From Streptomyces sp. JH34 (lineage in GTDB: Bacteria > Actinomycetota > Actinomycetes > Streptomycetales > Streptomycetaceae): 64,000 bases of DNA. Where the stretch lies: assembly GCF_029428875.1 (NCBI RefSeq), contig NZ_JAJSOO010000001.1, positions 1-64,000 on the forward strand. Reading direction: 5' to 3'. Shown one piece after another: positions 8,245 to 17,366 of the stretch; the first letter of the stretch is position 1, and every line of letters starts with the position of its first letter. The notes beneath the pieces were generated by a model, which searched no databases, was not told the DNA's origin, and saw only the letters and a list, made by a program, of their open reading frames with translations. Both the position numbers and the translations under genes were made by a program.

Positions 8245-8449
8245 GTGGCCGGGCACCGGTACGCGGCACTGATCGGCGGGCCACTGGACGGGCAGCGCCT
8301 CGACGTCACCGGGTGGAGCGTGCAGCAGCTGGTGGACGGCGCGGCACTCATCACCGAGCAGGGTGCGTACGGGCCGGGCGGGCCCACTACGAGGGCCAGC
8401 CCGGCGACCCGGACCGACTGCACTGGGTCGGCGACAGCGCCTGACCCAG
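8245..8449 (+). pseudogene. Small conserved Streptomyces protein, frameshifted
   Basis: GTG 8245 opens a frame reading HRYAALIGGPLDGQRLDVTGW, then AALITEQGAYGPGG. The conserved ending, AHYEGQPGDPDRLHWVGDSA, is found one frame over and stops at 8449, so a base has been lost near 8380. A fragment with the same ending (DRLHWIGDTP) lies at 6718-6752, showing that this gene and its 3' flank are dispersed repeats in this region. Role unknown. Confidence 0.55.
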
Positions 8450-8785
8450 CTGTCGCGCGCCGAGGAGCAAGCCCCGCACGGTGGTTACTTACTCCTTCCC
8501 TCCTCCCTCGGCGGAGAGAGCCCGCCACCAGGCTCCAGGCCAGTCAATTGGCCGCTCCATGCCAGGAGGTGAGGAGTAAGGAACCACCGGGCGCGCGTCC
8601 CGGGTGCCCTTCGGAGGGTTGCTCGGCGGCCGACTGCGGGGGTCGGCACGAGGCCCTGCCGCACTGTGGCGCACCGAGGGGCCAGCCGTGCCACACCCGT
8701 GCCGGAACAGGCTGAGGAATCACGGGGAATCTGGTTCGTCGGCAGCCACGAAGGCCGGCGTGAGGGCTCGCCGTAACGTGACCGC

Positions 8786-8993
8786 GTGGATGAACCCAGG
8801 ATCAAGGTGTACGGCTCAGCGACCGAGATCACCATTGCGGCGAACGCCGCAGGGTTGCGCGACCTGGCTGAGCGACTCATGGGGCTCACAGATCCCGAAC
8901 TCAGCGACGGGTACCACGAGCACCTCGAGAGCGGCATCAATCTCGAAGACGGGATCGGTCAGCCTGATCCTGGCCCGGGACGAAGCGCTGTAG
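8786..8993 (+). CDS. Imm32-like small protein, frame shifted near the end
   Basis: GTG 8786 opens KVYGSATEITIAANAAGLRDLAERLM, which resembles the immunity protein 32 family (about 70 residues) often found near polymorphic toxins. The family-like ending SVSLILARDEAL occurs one frame over after LEDG, so one extra G near 8950 breaks the gene; read uncorrected it continues to 9025 with a proline-rich tail. No toxin gene lies next to it. The assignment rests on pattern recall and is tentative. Confidence 0.5.
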
Positions 8994-9049
8994 AGCCACG
9001 CCGACCCAGCACCGGTACCGCTTGACCCGCGCCGGCTACGGCAGGAAGG

Positions 9050-9124
9050 CAGAACCGGCCGGATTCGAACCGGCGTCCTCGCGATTTTGGAGACCGCGCG
9101 CGACGACCTCTGCGCTACAGCTCC
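9050..9124 (-). tRNA. tRNA-Trp (anticodon CCA)
   Basis: A full cloverleaf folds on the minus strand. The acceptor stem GGAGCTG pairs with CGGTTCT using wobbles, and the D-stem is GCGC/GCGC. The anticodon stem GCGGT/ATCGC encloses the loop CTCCAAA (anticodon complement at 9088-9090). The T-arm GCCGG-TTCGAAT-CCGGC is perfect. The 3' CCA is not encoded. The weak, GU-rich acceptor stem differs from the usual chromosomal tRNA-Trp stem, suggesting a phage- or plasmid-borne tRNA. Confidence 0.88.
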
Positions 9125-9368
9125 GCCCCGTCCGCCATCCTAAAAGTGGTCACTTACAGTAGCCGCGCAAGCCCGGACGAGGGTCCGGGCCGTCCAGTCG
9201 TCCGCTGGGCGTCAGCGGATGTCTGGACGGGGCGGGCGGCGGGTGATTCCGGGCCGGCTGCGATGTGCCAACGACGCGTTTCGGCGCAGTGTGGGACATC
9301 GAGGGGTTAGGCCCGCAAGCCCGGCCGGAACCGTGCCGTGCCGTCGGTGCGGGCACCGCCACCCGTGT

Positions 9369-9469
9369 CCGTTTGACCGTCATACCCACCGCCACCCTGT
9401 CCGGTTTGCACCGTCATGCCCACCGCCACCCCACCGTCATCGGGTGGCGGTGCATGACGGTCAAAACGG
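9369..9469. repeat. Imperfect inverted repeat with internal direct repeats
   Basis: The left arm, 9369-9397 (CCGTTTGACCGTCAT then CCACCGCCACCC), pairs with 9442-9469 (GGGTGGCGG then ATGACGGTCAAAACGG). A direct copy of the CCGTCATGCCCACCGCCACC motif lies between them. The motif therefore occurs three times in about 100 bp, in both orientations. Confidence 0.7.
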
Positions 9470-9658
9470 GCGGGGTGGCGGTGCCATGTCGGTGCCGGGT
9501 GGCGGTCCTGACCTGGCCAAACAGCGAAAACGGCCCATCTGCGGTTTTCGCCCTCAGACAGGCCTCAGGGCCGAAAAAGCGCTCCAGTCGTCCCGAAGGG
9601 GCCCGGCGCGGCCGGACGACCCCGGCGAGGGCACCGGATCATCTGCCCGGACATCCGC

Positions 9659-9741
9659 CAGGGACCTGTCGGGAATCCGTCCAAAGGGCCCGTTCATCTG
9701 TCCCCCGAACAGACCCGGGACGGATTCCCGACAGGTCCCTG
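9659..9741. repeat. Perfect 24-bp inverted repeat with 35-nt loop
   Basis: 9659-9682 (CAGGGACCTGTC GGGAATCC..) is the exact reverse complement of 9718-9741. The 35-nt loop carries a further small GTTC/GAAC pair. Flanking bases (GGACAGATCCCTGGCAGATGGC) repeat pieces of the arm. The symmetry is too long and exact to be chance and there is no poly-T, so a simple terminator is unlikely. A cruciform binding site, transfer origin or recombination site are possibilities. Confidence 0.8.
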
Positions 9742-10624
9742 GACAGATCCCTGGCAGATGGCTGGACAGACCTCCGCAGTGCAGGCCCGCACGTTCTACG
9801 GCTCGCCACGAGGAAGTCGAAACCCCGCGCGCCTCACGCCGCTGTCTTCTCGCCAGGTTGAGCGATCGAGTCCTGGCGGGCCGGCGCAAGAGCCATCCTG
9901 AGCGTATGGAGGACTTCGAGTTCAACTGCTGGAGATGCTGGGAGACCAACCTCATCCAGGCCGGCCCAATGGATTCTGGACCACCACGCACTACGAAGTG
10001 CCCAGCGAGTGGAACTGCTGGTCATGCGGCGCCAGCAACACCACCCCCGACGACTGACACAGGCGACCTCCCGCTGCACCCGCGACCGACCTCCCCGCAG
10101 GCACTGCGCAGATTGCGCACCCGCAGGGTGCCCTTCAAGGCAGCGCGGAAGCATCGCGCGGGATTGCGCACCTTGCCGCGTACCGAATCCACGTCGCAGG
10201 AAGGACGCCTCACGCGCACAAGCGGCAGGAGCGCCACTGGTGTCCGGTCCGAGGATCGCGGCTTGCCGACGGACAGAGCGCCCAGCCAGCTCATGCCGTC
10301 CTCGCCTCGAGTTGCCCCTGACGGCGGGCAAGGCGCTTCAGCTCCACCCGGGCCGCGGGAACGCGGCCGGATGCAGTGGACCAGAACGGATGCCACTGAA
10401 TCCGCACGGACAAGACCAGCAAGCGGCGGCGTAGCGCGGTGGTGCGGCGGGGGCGGGGTGTGGCGAGCTGGCGGTAGGTGGCGTGCCAGTGGCTTTAGTG
10501 CCGTCAGTTGTTCACGGGTTTGGGAGGCACCCAGATCCACGGTCGGGTGATGTTCACGAGTTTCGACAGCACCGGGGTACTTGCCAGGGCAGCATCGGGG
10601 TGCTCCTGGTGAAAGGTCCTGGTC

Positions 10625-12269
10625 ATGCCGCAGATGTCGAAGGTCGAGTTGTACGCGGCGATCCGGCGTGATCACCGAGCTGGCATGAAGATGCGCGAGC
10701 TTGAGCGCAAGTACAACGTGTCGTGGCGGACGGTGAAGAAGGCCGTGGACTCGGTCTGGCCGGAGCCGCGCAAGAAGCTTCCGCCGCGGCCGACCGCGCT
10801 GGATCCGTACAAGCCGGTGATCGACGAGATGCTGCGGACGGACCTCGACGCGCCGCGCAAGCAACGGCACACGATCACCCGGATCTTCCACCGGCTGGTC
10901 GAGGAGCACAGCGCCGACGTGTCCTACCAGATGGTCCGGCGCTACGTCTCCGACCGGAAGCCGGAGATCCTCGCGGCCTCGGGGAAGGCCCCGGTGGAAG
11001 CGTTCGTGCCTCAGTCCCACCTGCCCGGTCACGAGGCTGAGGTCGACTTCGGTGACGTGACGGTGCGTCTGGCCGGCGAGCTGGTGACCTGCTATTTGTT
11101 CTCGCTTCGCCTGTCCTACTCGGGCAAGGCCGTGCACCGGGTTTTCGCTTCGTGCGGCCAGGAAGCGTTCTTCGAAGGGCATGTGCATGCGCTTCGGACG
11201 CTGGGCGGGGTTCCCCGGACCAAGATCCGCTACGACAACCTGAAGTCGGCCGTCGCCCAGGTGCTAGGGCTGAGCCGGGCGAGGGTGGAGACCGATCGGT
11301 GGATCGCTTTCCGCTCGCACTTCAACATCGAGAGCTTCTACTGCCGCCCCGGGCATCGAAGGCGCCCATGAGAAGGGCGGCGTCGAGGGGATGATCGGCT
11401 ACTTCCGACGCAATCACTTCACTCCGGTCCCGGAAGTCGACTCCCTCGCCGAGCTAAACGAGATGGTTGATCAGTGGGACCTGCACGACGGGCACCGCCG
11501 GATCGGCTCGCGGCCGCGGACCGTGGACGAGTACTTCACCGTCGAACAGCCGCTGCTCATGCCGCTGCCGGAGGAGCCGTTCGAGACGGGCCGGCTGTTC
11601 ACTCCGCGGGTCGACCGGTACAGCCAGATCGCCGTTCGCACCAACCGCTACTCGGTCCCGACCCGCCTCATCGGCAAGCGAGTGCGCGTCGTCCTGCACG
11701 CCTCTCACCTGGTGGTTTATGACAGGAATGTCGAGGTGGCCCGGCATGAAAGGCTGATCGCGAAGGGCAGCTGCCGCCTGGATCTGGACCACTACCTCGA
11801 AGCCCTCATCCGCAAGCCCGGTGCCTTTCCCGGTGCCACGGCTCTGGAACAGGCCCGGTCGGCGGGCAAGTTCACGCCGGTCCACGACGCCTGGTGGGCC
11901 CAGGCCCGCAAAGTTCACGGAGAACGGGACGGCACCCGGGCGTTGATCGAGGTCCTGCTGCTGAACCGGCACCTCGCCCACGAGCATGTGGTCGCGGGCC
12001 TGGCCACCGCGCTGCGGGCCGGCGCCCTGACCGCTGACGCCGTTGCCCTGGAGGCCCGCAAAGCCGCCCAGGCAGAGGACGAGCCAACAGTCGGAGCATC
12101 CGCTCCGGCGATTCCCGGGACGCCAGCGACTGTCACGTCGCTGCACGAGTGGCGCCTCGCGCACCTCCCGCCGGACACCAGACCGCTGCCGTCGGTGACC
12201 CCCTATGACCAACTGCTCCGACGCCGCCGCACCAGCGGCAGCGACCACCATGAGGGAGAAGCACAGTGA
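10625..12269 (+). pseudogene. istA: IstA transposase, frameshifted
   Basis: The first part (10625-11371) has an N-terminal helix-turn-helix (MKMRELERKYNVSWRTVKKAV) and the start of the DDE integrase core (EAEVDFGDV, IRYDNLKSAV). Near 11359 one extra C shifts the frame: the sequence should read CRPGIEGAHEKGGVEGMIGYFRR, which resumes in the frame ending at 12269. The catalytic acidic residues are therefore split between frames. The rest is well conserved, so the lesion is recent or a sequencing error. Confidence 0.9.
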
Positions 12270-13066
12270 CCACCCTGCCCCGCCAGCGAGGCTTGACCGA
12301 GCAGGCCGCCGACGCCGCGATCGACAGTGCTTGCCGCCTGCTGCGGTTGCCCTCAATTCGCAACGAGTTCAACGAGATCGCCGACCGGGCGATCAAAGAT
12401 CAGATGACCTACCGCGGCTTCCTCGCCGAGCTGCTGATGACCGAGTGCGACGACCGGGCCAGGCGTCGTTCGGAACGACGGATCAAGGCCGCGGGCTTTC
12501 CACGGGAGAAGTCCTTGCGGGCCTTCGACTTCGACGCCAACCCGAACATCGACGCTGCGTGTGTCCACACCCTGGCCAGCTGCGAGTGGATCAAGAAGAG
12601 TCAGCCGCTCTGCCTGATCGGCGACTCCGGCACCGGCAAGTCCCACATGCTCATCGCCCTGGGCACCGAGGCCGCGATGAAGGGCTACCGGGTCCGCTAC
12701 ACGCTCGCCACGAAGCTGGTGAACGAGCTGGTCGAGGCCGCCGACGAGAAGCAGCTCAACAAGACCATCGCCCGCTACGGCCGCGTCGATCTCCTCTGCA
12801 TCGACGAACTCGGCTACATGGAACTCGACCGACACGGCGCCGAACTCCTCTTCCAGGTTCTGACCGAACGCGAGGAAAAGAACAGTGTCGCCATCGCCTC
12901 CAACGAGTCCTTCGGCGGCTGGACCAAGACCTTCACCGACCCCCGCCTCTGCGCGGCCATCGTCGACCGTCTCACCTTCAACGGCACCATCATCGAAACC
13001 GGAACCGGCTCCTACCGCCTCGCCAGCACACGCGCGCGAGCCGAAGAGCCAGCCAAAGCCAGCTGA
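12266..13066 (+). CDS. istB: IstB helper ATPase of IS21
   Basis: A 266-residue AAA+ ATPase that helps IstA choose targets. It starts at GTG 12266, overlapping the istA stop by four bases, as in intact IS21 operons. Walker A is GDSGTGKSHML and Walker B LLCIDELGYMEL; the C-terminus contains the RLTFNGTIIETG pattern typical of IstB. It appears intact and full length. Confidence 0.95.
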   Translation: MTTLPRQRGLTEQAADAAIDSACRLLRLPSIRNEFNEIADRAIKDQMTYRGFLAELLMTECDDRARRRSERRIKAAGFPREKSLRAFDFDANPNIDAACVHTLASCEWIKKSQPLCLIGDSGTGKSHMLIALGTEAAMKGYRVRYTLATKLVNELVEAADEKQLNKTIARYGRVDLLCIDELGYMELDRHGAELLFQVLTEREEKNSVAIASNESFGGWTKTFTDPRLCAAIVDRLTFNGTIIETGTGSYRLASTRARAEEPAKAS

Positions 13067-13156
13067 CCCTGCATCTCCCACGCCGATGGACCGCCGCCTC
13101 GCCGGCGGCGGTTCCGCCTATGCTGACGGCGCGCGAAACAGCAGCAAGAGCACTGG

Positions 13157-13972
13157 TCAGACGCCTTCAGACCGACCAAGGGCCTCGTCGAGCCCGGTAC
13201 AGTGTGCGATCGTCGCATCGTCCGCCGCCACCGCGTGGCGTGCCTCCGCCTGCCGGACACGATGGATGATTTCGACGGGTCCGCTCGACGCCAAGACGGC
13301 CATGACCCCTGGCCAGTCCGCGAGCTGGAACCGATCCACGATGCGGCTGGCTCCATTGCTGAGCAGGACGGCACCGGTCAGCTCGGAAACCGGACAGCTC
13401 CCGGTGATCGCCTCCTCTGCCGCCCACGGGTCGTCCTTGGCCACCCAGAAGCCGCCCGGCTGGTTTCGGTTGGCGCGCAAGTCCCGCAGGATTCGGTGGT
13501 ACTCGTCGCTCCCTTCGGCGACGGACTCGAGCGCGGCTTGGTACGACCGGCTGATGACCACCTCCCTGGGATCGGAGACGACCAGCGGCCCACCAACTGC
13601 TTTGTCGAGCACGAGAACCGAGTCACCGAGCACCAGGTACTCGATGAGGCCGCCGGACAGCCGCAGGATGGCTACGGTTGCTGACGGACTGATGGAGTTG
13701 GCGACGTCGCAGGTGCCCCGGTGAATGTCCGTCACCTGCTGGATGGCCTCGGCGAGGAGCGCCGCGAGGCTGTGGTCCCGCTCGCGTGACAGGAGGCTGA
13801 GGAGGCTGCCTCCCAGGTGGCTGGCGTACCAGGCCACGCCGTGTCGGCAGATCGATTCGGTGCCGGCGATGCCGGCGCCGTCGATTAGCACGACTCCCGT
13901 CGGTACAGCGCCGGTGAAGTCCTCGTTCGCGTGGCCAGTCCGCGCCGCAGCGCTCGTCATCGTCACCCGCAT
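13157..13972 (-). CDS. PP2C-like phosphatase domain protein
   Basis: A 271-residue soluble protein with the motif order of PP2C (PPM) phosphatases. NEDF is near the start, a D/G-rich loop (VLIDGAGIAG) replaces the usual DGHGG, then come the central VLGDSVLVL and the C-terminal AADDATIAHC. In this family the aspartates bind two metal ions and hydrolyse phosphoserine or phosphothreonine. ATG 13972 is chosen over an upstream frame lacking the fold. It sits just right of the IS21 element, with no kinase nearby. The degenerate DG loop leaves activity uncertain. Confidence 0.65.
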   Translation of the reverse strand: MRVTMTSAAARTGHANEDFTGAVPTGVVLIDGAGIAGTESICRHGVAWYASHLGGSLLSLLSRERDHSLAALLAEAIQQVTDIHRGTCDVANSISPSATVAILRLSGGLIEYLVLGDSVLVLDKAVGGPLVVSDPREVVISRSYQAALESVAEGSDEYHRILRDLRANRNQPGGFWVAKDDPWAAEEAITGSCPVSELTGAVLLSNGASRIVDRFQLADWPGVMAVLASSGPVEIIHRVRQAEARHAVAADDATIAHCTGLDEALGRSEGV

Positions 13973-14047
13973 GCCCTGCCGCTGCCCTCCTGCTGATTGA
14001 GGCGTCGACCATACAACCGCCGATGCCTTGGGGCGCACACAGCACGT

Positions 14048-14401
14048 TCAGCCGTAATCGTTTGGGCACGTTGACCTGCACGCCGACACGCCAAGCCGCA
14101 GTGCCGTCATTTCTCGTGAACACCCACCGCGACGCCGAGCATGAACTGCTGCTGAAACAGATCGACAAACGCTGTCGCTGGAAGTGAACGAAGCCACCGC
14201 ATTGACGATGCCGGGGCTGCCCGCGCCGATGCTCTCGAAGAAGGTGCTCTTGGTGAGCCAGGCGTAGAGGCTGAAGAGTCCGCCATAGGAGTAGCCGAAG
14301 AGACCGTGACCGCCCGGGGCTGTGCCGTAGTCGCGTTCGATTCGCGGGTGCAGGTCGTCGGTAAGGAAGTTCAGGAACATGTCCCCGCGGCTGTCGCTCA
14401 A
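14048..14401 (-). pseudogene. Alpha/beta-hydrolase (esterase D-like) fragment
   Basis: Internal piece of an esterase related to enterochelin-type hydrolases: NFLTDDLHPRIERDYGTAPGGHGLFGYSYGGLFSLYAW, with the nucleophile elbow GYSYGG. It runs on in frame upstream to AYLAEL and then a stop at the end of the neighbouring transposon, so the N-terminus has been removed. After SIGAGSPGI the similarity also ends. It is a remnant without the full catalytic triad. Confidence 0.65.
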
Positions 14402-14512
14402 TTCAGCGAGGTAGGCGTCGGCTTAGAGCTGTCCCGTAAATGATGGTGGAGGCAGGCACGACAAGGTGCAGTGGCAAGATGACGGCTTCGACGCTCCTGA
14501 GAGGTCATCTTC

Positions 14513-14926
14513 GTGCCCACGCCCGCCGACTACCTCGCACTGGCGCATGCCGAGAAGGACAGCGTCGTGCTGCAGCGTCTCGCGCAATGTCCGTACCCCT
14601 TCGTCTGGCAGGCCCTGGCTGCCAATCCCCACACCCCGCCCGTCGCCCTGCAGGAGCTGAGCACGGCCCGAGACAGCGTCTGGAACGACAACAGGCTCCT
14701 GTGTCTGCTGGCGAAACATTCCGGCGCGGACCCCGTCGTTCTTCGAGCTGTCCTCGGTGCCGTTGCCGCGAAGCTCGAAGAGGGCGAACGGCCCTACGCC
14801 GCCGTGCTTGCTCTTGCAGACCGGCTGGAACTTGATGCGGACGCGGTGAGGAAGCTCGGCAACCTCCGTGGCGCCTCTGCCCGTCTACGCCACCTGCTCA
14901 GACTGCGGTTGAGCCTTCGCACCTGA
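14513..14926 (+). CDS. Cargo gene: leucine-rich-repeat-variant protein
   Basis: A 137-residue helical protein starting at GTG 14513 after GAGAGGTCATCTTC. It contains repeats of the type LAANPHTPPVALQELS and VLRAVLGAVAAKL, which resemble leucine-rich repeat variant (LRV/HEAT-like) units that form protein-binding solenoids. It lies between the left inverted repeat and the transposase, co-oriented and 33 bp upstream of it, so it moves with the element. It has no transposition domain. Its function is unknown; a host-fitness, defence or toxin-neutralising role is speculation. Confidence 0.75.
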   Translation: MPTPADYLALAHAEKDSVVLQRLAQCPYPFVWQALAANPHTPPVALQELSTARDSVWNDNRLLCLLAKHSGADPVVLRAVLGAVAAKLEEGERPYAAVLALADRLELDADAVRKLGNLRGASARLRHLLRLRLSLRT

Positions 14927-14959
14927 GCTGTCTCTGGTCATGGGTGAGATGATCTTGTT

Positions 14960-15727
14960 GTGGCTGGTGTGATCACGGCGTCGGAGCCCTCTTGGATAGC
15001 CCCCTTCACCGGGTTGAGTCCGCGGCAGTTCGGGAAACTCGTGACGGTTTTGCGGCATCAGGGAGCTGATGCGGTCCGCAGGGGCCGGCCGTGGAGCCTG
15101 TCATTGGAGGATCGGACACTGCTGGTCGCGGCGTACTGGCGCACGAATCTGACCATGCGGCAGCTTGCCCCGCTGTTCGGGGTGTCCAAGTCGGCGGCGG
15201 ACCGGATCATCGATCACCTCGGGCCGATGCTCGCCCTCCAGCCCCGCAAGCGGTTCGCGAAGGACACGGTGCTCATCGTGGACGGCACCCTGGTGCCCAC
15301 CCGTGACCACACCGTTGCTGAGCAGTCGAAGAACTACCGGTACTCCACCAACCACCAGGTGGTCATCGACGCCGACACCCGCCTCGTCGTGGTGGTCAGC
15401 CGGCCCTTGCCCGGCAACCGCAACGACTGCAAGGCGTGGGAGGAGTCCGGGGCGAAGGCGGCCGTCGGCACGACGATGACCATCGCCGACGGCGGCTATC
15501 CGGGCACCGGGCTCGTGATGCCGCACCGGCGCCAAAAGGGCAAGGAGCTGCCCGGCTGGAAGCAGGCCCACAACAAGTCCCACAAACAGGTCCGCGCCCG
15601 CGTCGAGCACGCTTTCGCTCGCATGAAGACTTGGAAGATTCTCCGCGATTGCCGTCTCAAAGGCGACGGCGTCCACGACGCCATGCTCGGCATCGCACGG
15701 ATGCACAACCTCGCCGTCGCCGGATAG
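14960..15727 (+). CDS. IS5-superfamily transposase, intact
   Basis: A 255-residue transposase. An N-terminal helix-turn-helix (MRQLAPLFGVSKSAADRIIDHL) is followed by a DDE_Tnp_4-type nuclease core: IVDGTL, then ADGGYPG, then RVEHAFARMKTWKILRD. These supply the three acidic residues that cut and join DNA. It starts at GTG 14960. The end of the gene is 45 bp from the right inverted repeat, so nothing else follows. Confidence 0.92.
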   Translation: MAGVITASEPSWIAPFTGLSPRQFGKLVTVLRHQGADAVRRGRPWSLSLEDRTLLVAAYWRTNLTMRQLAPLFGVSKSAADRIIDHLGPMLALQPRKRFAKDTVLIVDGTLVPTRDHTVAEQSKNYRYSTNHQVVIDADTRLVVVVSRPLPGNRNDCKAWEESGAKAAVGTTMTIADGGYPGTGLVMPHRRQKGKELPGWKQAHNKSHKQVRARVEHAFARMKTWKILRDCRLKGDGVHDAMLGIARMHNLAVAG

Positions 15728-15929
15728 ACCACCCGCCGTGCAGCAGCCCACCATGCTCGAGGCCGCTCAGAGATCATTTACGGGACAACGCTTTGCTCGC
15801 GAGTCGTCACACCCCTTTCGACCCCCATTTCCACCGCATCGATGTACTCCTTCGCGATGGGTTCGCCGGGCGGCACGAGGTCGCGGTTGCGCAACCGCTC
15901 CCAGCGCTCGGCTTCCTCGCCGGCCGGAG

Positions 15930-16229
15930 CAGCTGTCGCGTGTCCGCGGCTTCTTCTACGTCGTCGGACTGGCCGCGTACGCACCCGACGACTTCCGTGA
16001 GTTCGTGGAGTCGATCGACGACCTGACCGTGATGCTGTCCTCACTCGCGGAACGTGAAGGGCTCGAGGCGAAGGACGCGCGGGAGGTGGCCGCCATCACC
16101 ACTGCCGCGATTCGCGGTCTCCTCCTGCAGGAACTCCTCACTACCGGAACCCGCTCGGAAGACGCGGTCACCTTCATCTTGCGCATGCGCGAAGGCCGAG
16201 CCGCTCCACGATCACGTCCGGAACGTTGA
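15930..16229 (+). pseudogene. TetR-family regulator, C-terminal fragment
   Basis: The frame encodes only the ligand-binding half of a TetR repressor (FFYVVGLAAYAPDDFREFVESIDDL...AITTAAIRGLLLQELLTTG). The N-terminal helix-turn-helix is absent, replaced on the left by unrelated sequence next to the transposon. It cannot act as a repressor. Confidence 0.65.
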
Positions 16230-16380
16230 GCCTTCGCGCCTCCGGGGCGGCCCGAAGCTGCGTGTCCTGCCCATATGCCTCGTCGCCGGTCACCCACGGT
16301 GCCTCCACCCGGCGTCCAGTGCGGCAGCGATCATCTCCCAGGCAGGGCCTCGGCGAAGTCGCGTCATGCCCGGTTTGTGA
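16230..16380 (-). pseudogene. IS701-like transposase fragment
   Basis: The minus strand reads PAWEMIAAALDAG and, one frame over, PWVTGDEAYGQDTQLRAA, which is the DDE core region of IS701-type transposases. Only about 50 codons remain, with a frameshift between the two motifs. It is wedged between the TetR fragment and the gene at 16448. Confidence 0.6.
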
Positions 16381-16447
16381 TCTGTGGGGCCCAGGAGGTG
16401 AGGGGTGTCGAACGTCCACGGACTTGAGTGCTGGTAGCTTCGCGCCC

Positions 16448-16732
16448 GTGATCGTGTATCCGCTGTGGCATGTCGGCCACCAGAACGAAGCTGGCGACGA
16501 CGGCTCGACAGTGCACGTCGATGAGAGTGGCGTGTTCTGCGACGAGTCGGACGGCGACGACGTAAAACTGCTCGGTATCTACTCAACCCGCGAACGGGTT
16601 GAACAGCGTGTGCGTCAGGCTCGGCTGCTACCGGGCTTCCGTGACGAACCGGAGTGCTTCTCCTTCGACCCCTGCGAGCTCGATGAGAATGATTGGACCG
16701 AGGGCTTCGTTCGAGTTCCGCCGAGCGAGTAG
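16448..16732 (+). CDS. Small conserved protein (DUF7336-like)
   Basis: A 94-residue protein starting at GTG 16448 (VIVYPLWHVGHQNE...). The pattern YPLWHVGH, DDVKLLGIYSTRERVEQRV and DEPECFSFDPCELDENDWTEGF is one I associate with small uncharacterised DUF7336-type proteins. It is acidic and soluble. It lies amid mobile-element debris, converging on a transposase fragment, and may itself have been cargo. Function unknown. Confidence 0.6.
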   Translation: MIVYPLWHVGHQNEAGDDGSTVHVDESGVFCDESDGDDVKLLGIYSTRERVEQRVRQARLLPGFRDEPECFSFDPCELDENDWTEGFVRVPPSE

Positions 16733-16789
16733 GTCCGCAGGCAGAGCCCTGGTGGGCTGCCGTTCCCTGGGCGCGTAAACCTCAGCGCT

Positions 16790-16955
16790 TCGACGCCGCC
16801 CGGTCCTCCAAGGACAGGCCCCACGGTCGGCCCTTGCGGACCGCGTCCGCACCCTCGCGCCGCAGCACGATCACCAGCTTCCCGAAGATACGCGGGCTCA
16901 GCCCGGTGAACTGGGCTGTCCAGGACGGCTCCGACGCCGTGATCACACCAGCCAC
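16790..16955 (-). pseudogene. Transposase N-terminal fragment
   Basis: From GTG 16955 the translation begins VAGVITASEPSWTAQFTGL, then SPRIFGKLVIVLRREGAD, closely matching the first ~55 residues of the intact transposase at 14960. It then loses similarity after LSLEDRAA. The catalytic core is missing. Confidence 0.85.
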
Positions 16956-17006
16956 GCCGGGATCATCGCACCGGCCCGACGTGCCGCCCCAGCACCCCTC
17001 CCCGCC

Positions 17007-17366
17007 TCAGCGGAACTCGTGGACCACCTGGATATCGCCGACGATGTGAGCGTTGAAGTTGTCCATCTCCTCGGCCGGAACCCAGAGCTCGAGGATCGTC
17101 TGCCCGCCGGCCTGCTGGACGGGATACCGGCTCAAGAACTCCGACTCCACCTCAAAACGAGTGACAAAGCCGGCACCGTCATGCTTCACGTTCCAGTCCC
17201 GGGCGATCCTGATCGCGTAGTCCTCGTTCAAAACCGGGTAGAAGATCGGCTGCTCGGGCAGCCGGGGCGGCCACGCACGCCAGTTCAGCTCCCGAACCAG
17301 ATCCAGCTCCCTGGGGCCGGTGGGGCGCCACAGGGTCGTCGTTGCTTGCTGGCTGGTCATGTGCAT
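17007..17366 (-). CDS. Cargo gene of second transposon: conserved hypothetical
   Basis: A 119-residue soluble protein: LWRPTGPRELDLV.., then WPPRLPEQPIFYPVLNEDYA, RIARDWNVKHDGAGFVTRFEV and ILELWVPAEEMDNFN. I have seen this pattern in Streptomyces proteins sometimes labelled ADP-ribosylation/crystallin J1-like, but cannot name a catalytic site. It sits exactly where the complete relative carries its LRR-like gene, between left end and transposase. The reading frame is intact although the transposase is destroyed. Confidence 0.75.
   Translation of the reverse strand: MHMTSQQATTTLWRPTGPRELDLVRELNWRAWPPRLPEQPIFYPVLNEDYAIRIARDWNVKHDGAGFVTRFEVESEFLSRYPVQQAGGQTILELWVPAEEMDNFNAHIVGDIQVVHEFR

Larger units (their letters stand above)
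9125..10500. other. Long non-coding stretch rich in inverted repeats
   Basis: No gene is credible: the long frames here are low-complexity and antisense to repeats. A short run at 9906-10030 (EDFEFNCWRCWETN, with cysteines as in zinc ribbons, then CWSCGA after a frame change) may be a decayed small protein. The interval contains two strong inverted repeats, annotated separately. Confidence 0.5.
10505..13066 (+). mobile_element. IS21-family insertion sequence
   Basis: Carries istA and istB in the usual overlapping order. The left end holds two copies of a TGTTCACG(A/G)GTTT motif (10508 and 10551), as expected of the multiple terminal binding sites of IS21 elements. I cannot find the matching inverted motif after istB within about 100 bp, so the right end may be lost or lie further on. 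The broken istA makes the element unable to move by itself. Confidence 0.8.
14430..15787 (+). mobile_element. Complete transposon with cargo gene (DDE_Tnp_4-type transposase)
   Basis: The ends are a 15-bp perfect inverted repeat, TGTCCCGTAAATGAT at 14430-14444 and its complement at 15773-15787. Inside lie a 137-residue cargo gene (14513-14926) and the transposase (14960-15727). No clear target duplication is seen, and the two flanks do not rejoin one gene. A decayed relative at about 16790-17491 has the same left end and transposase but another cargo gene. Confidence 0.88.

Noticed and set aside
9219..10550. A 443-codon plus-strand frame
   Set aside because: It runs through inverted repeats and has no domain, coherent hydrophobic pattern or plausible ribosome site; the region is better described as non-coding.
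15778..16044. A minus-strand frame reading EEAERWERLRNRDLVPPGEPIAKEYIDAVEMG next to the transposon
   Set aside because: It has gene-like composition and may be the 3' end of a gene cut by the transposon, but I could not link it to a family or to the esterase fragment on the other side, so it is not listed as a gene.
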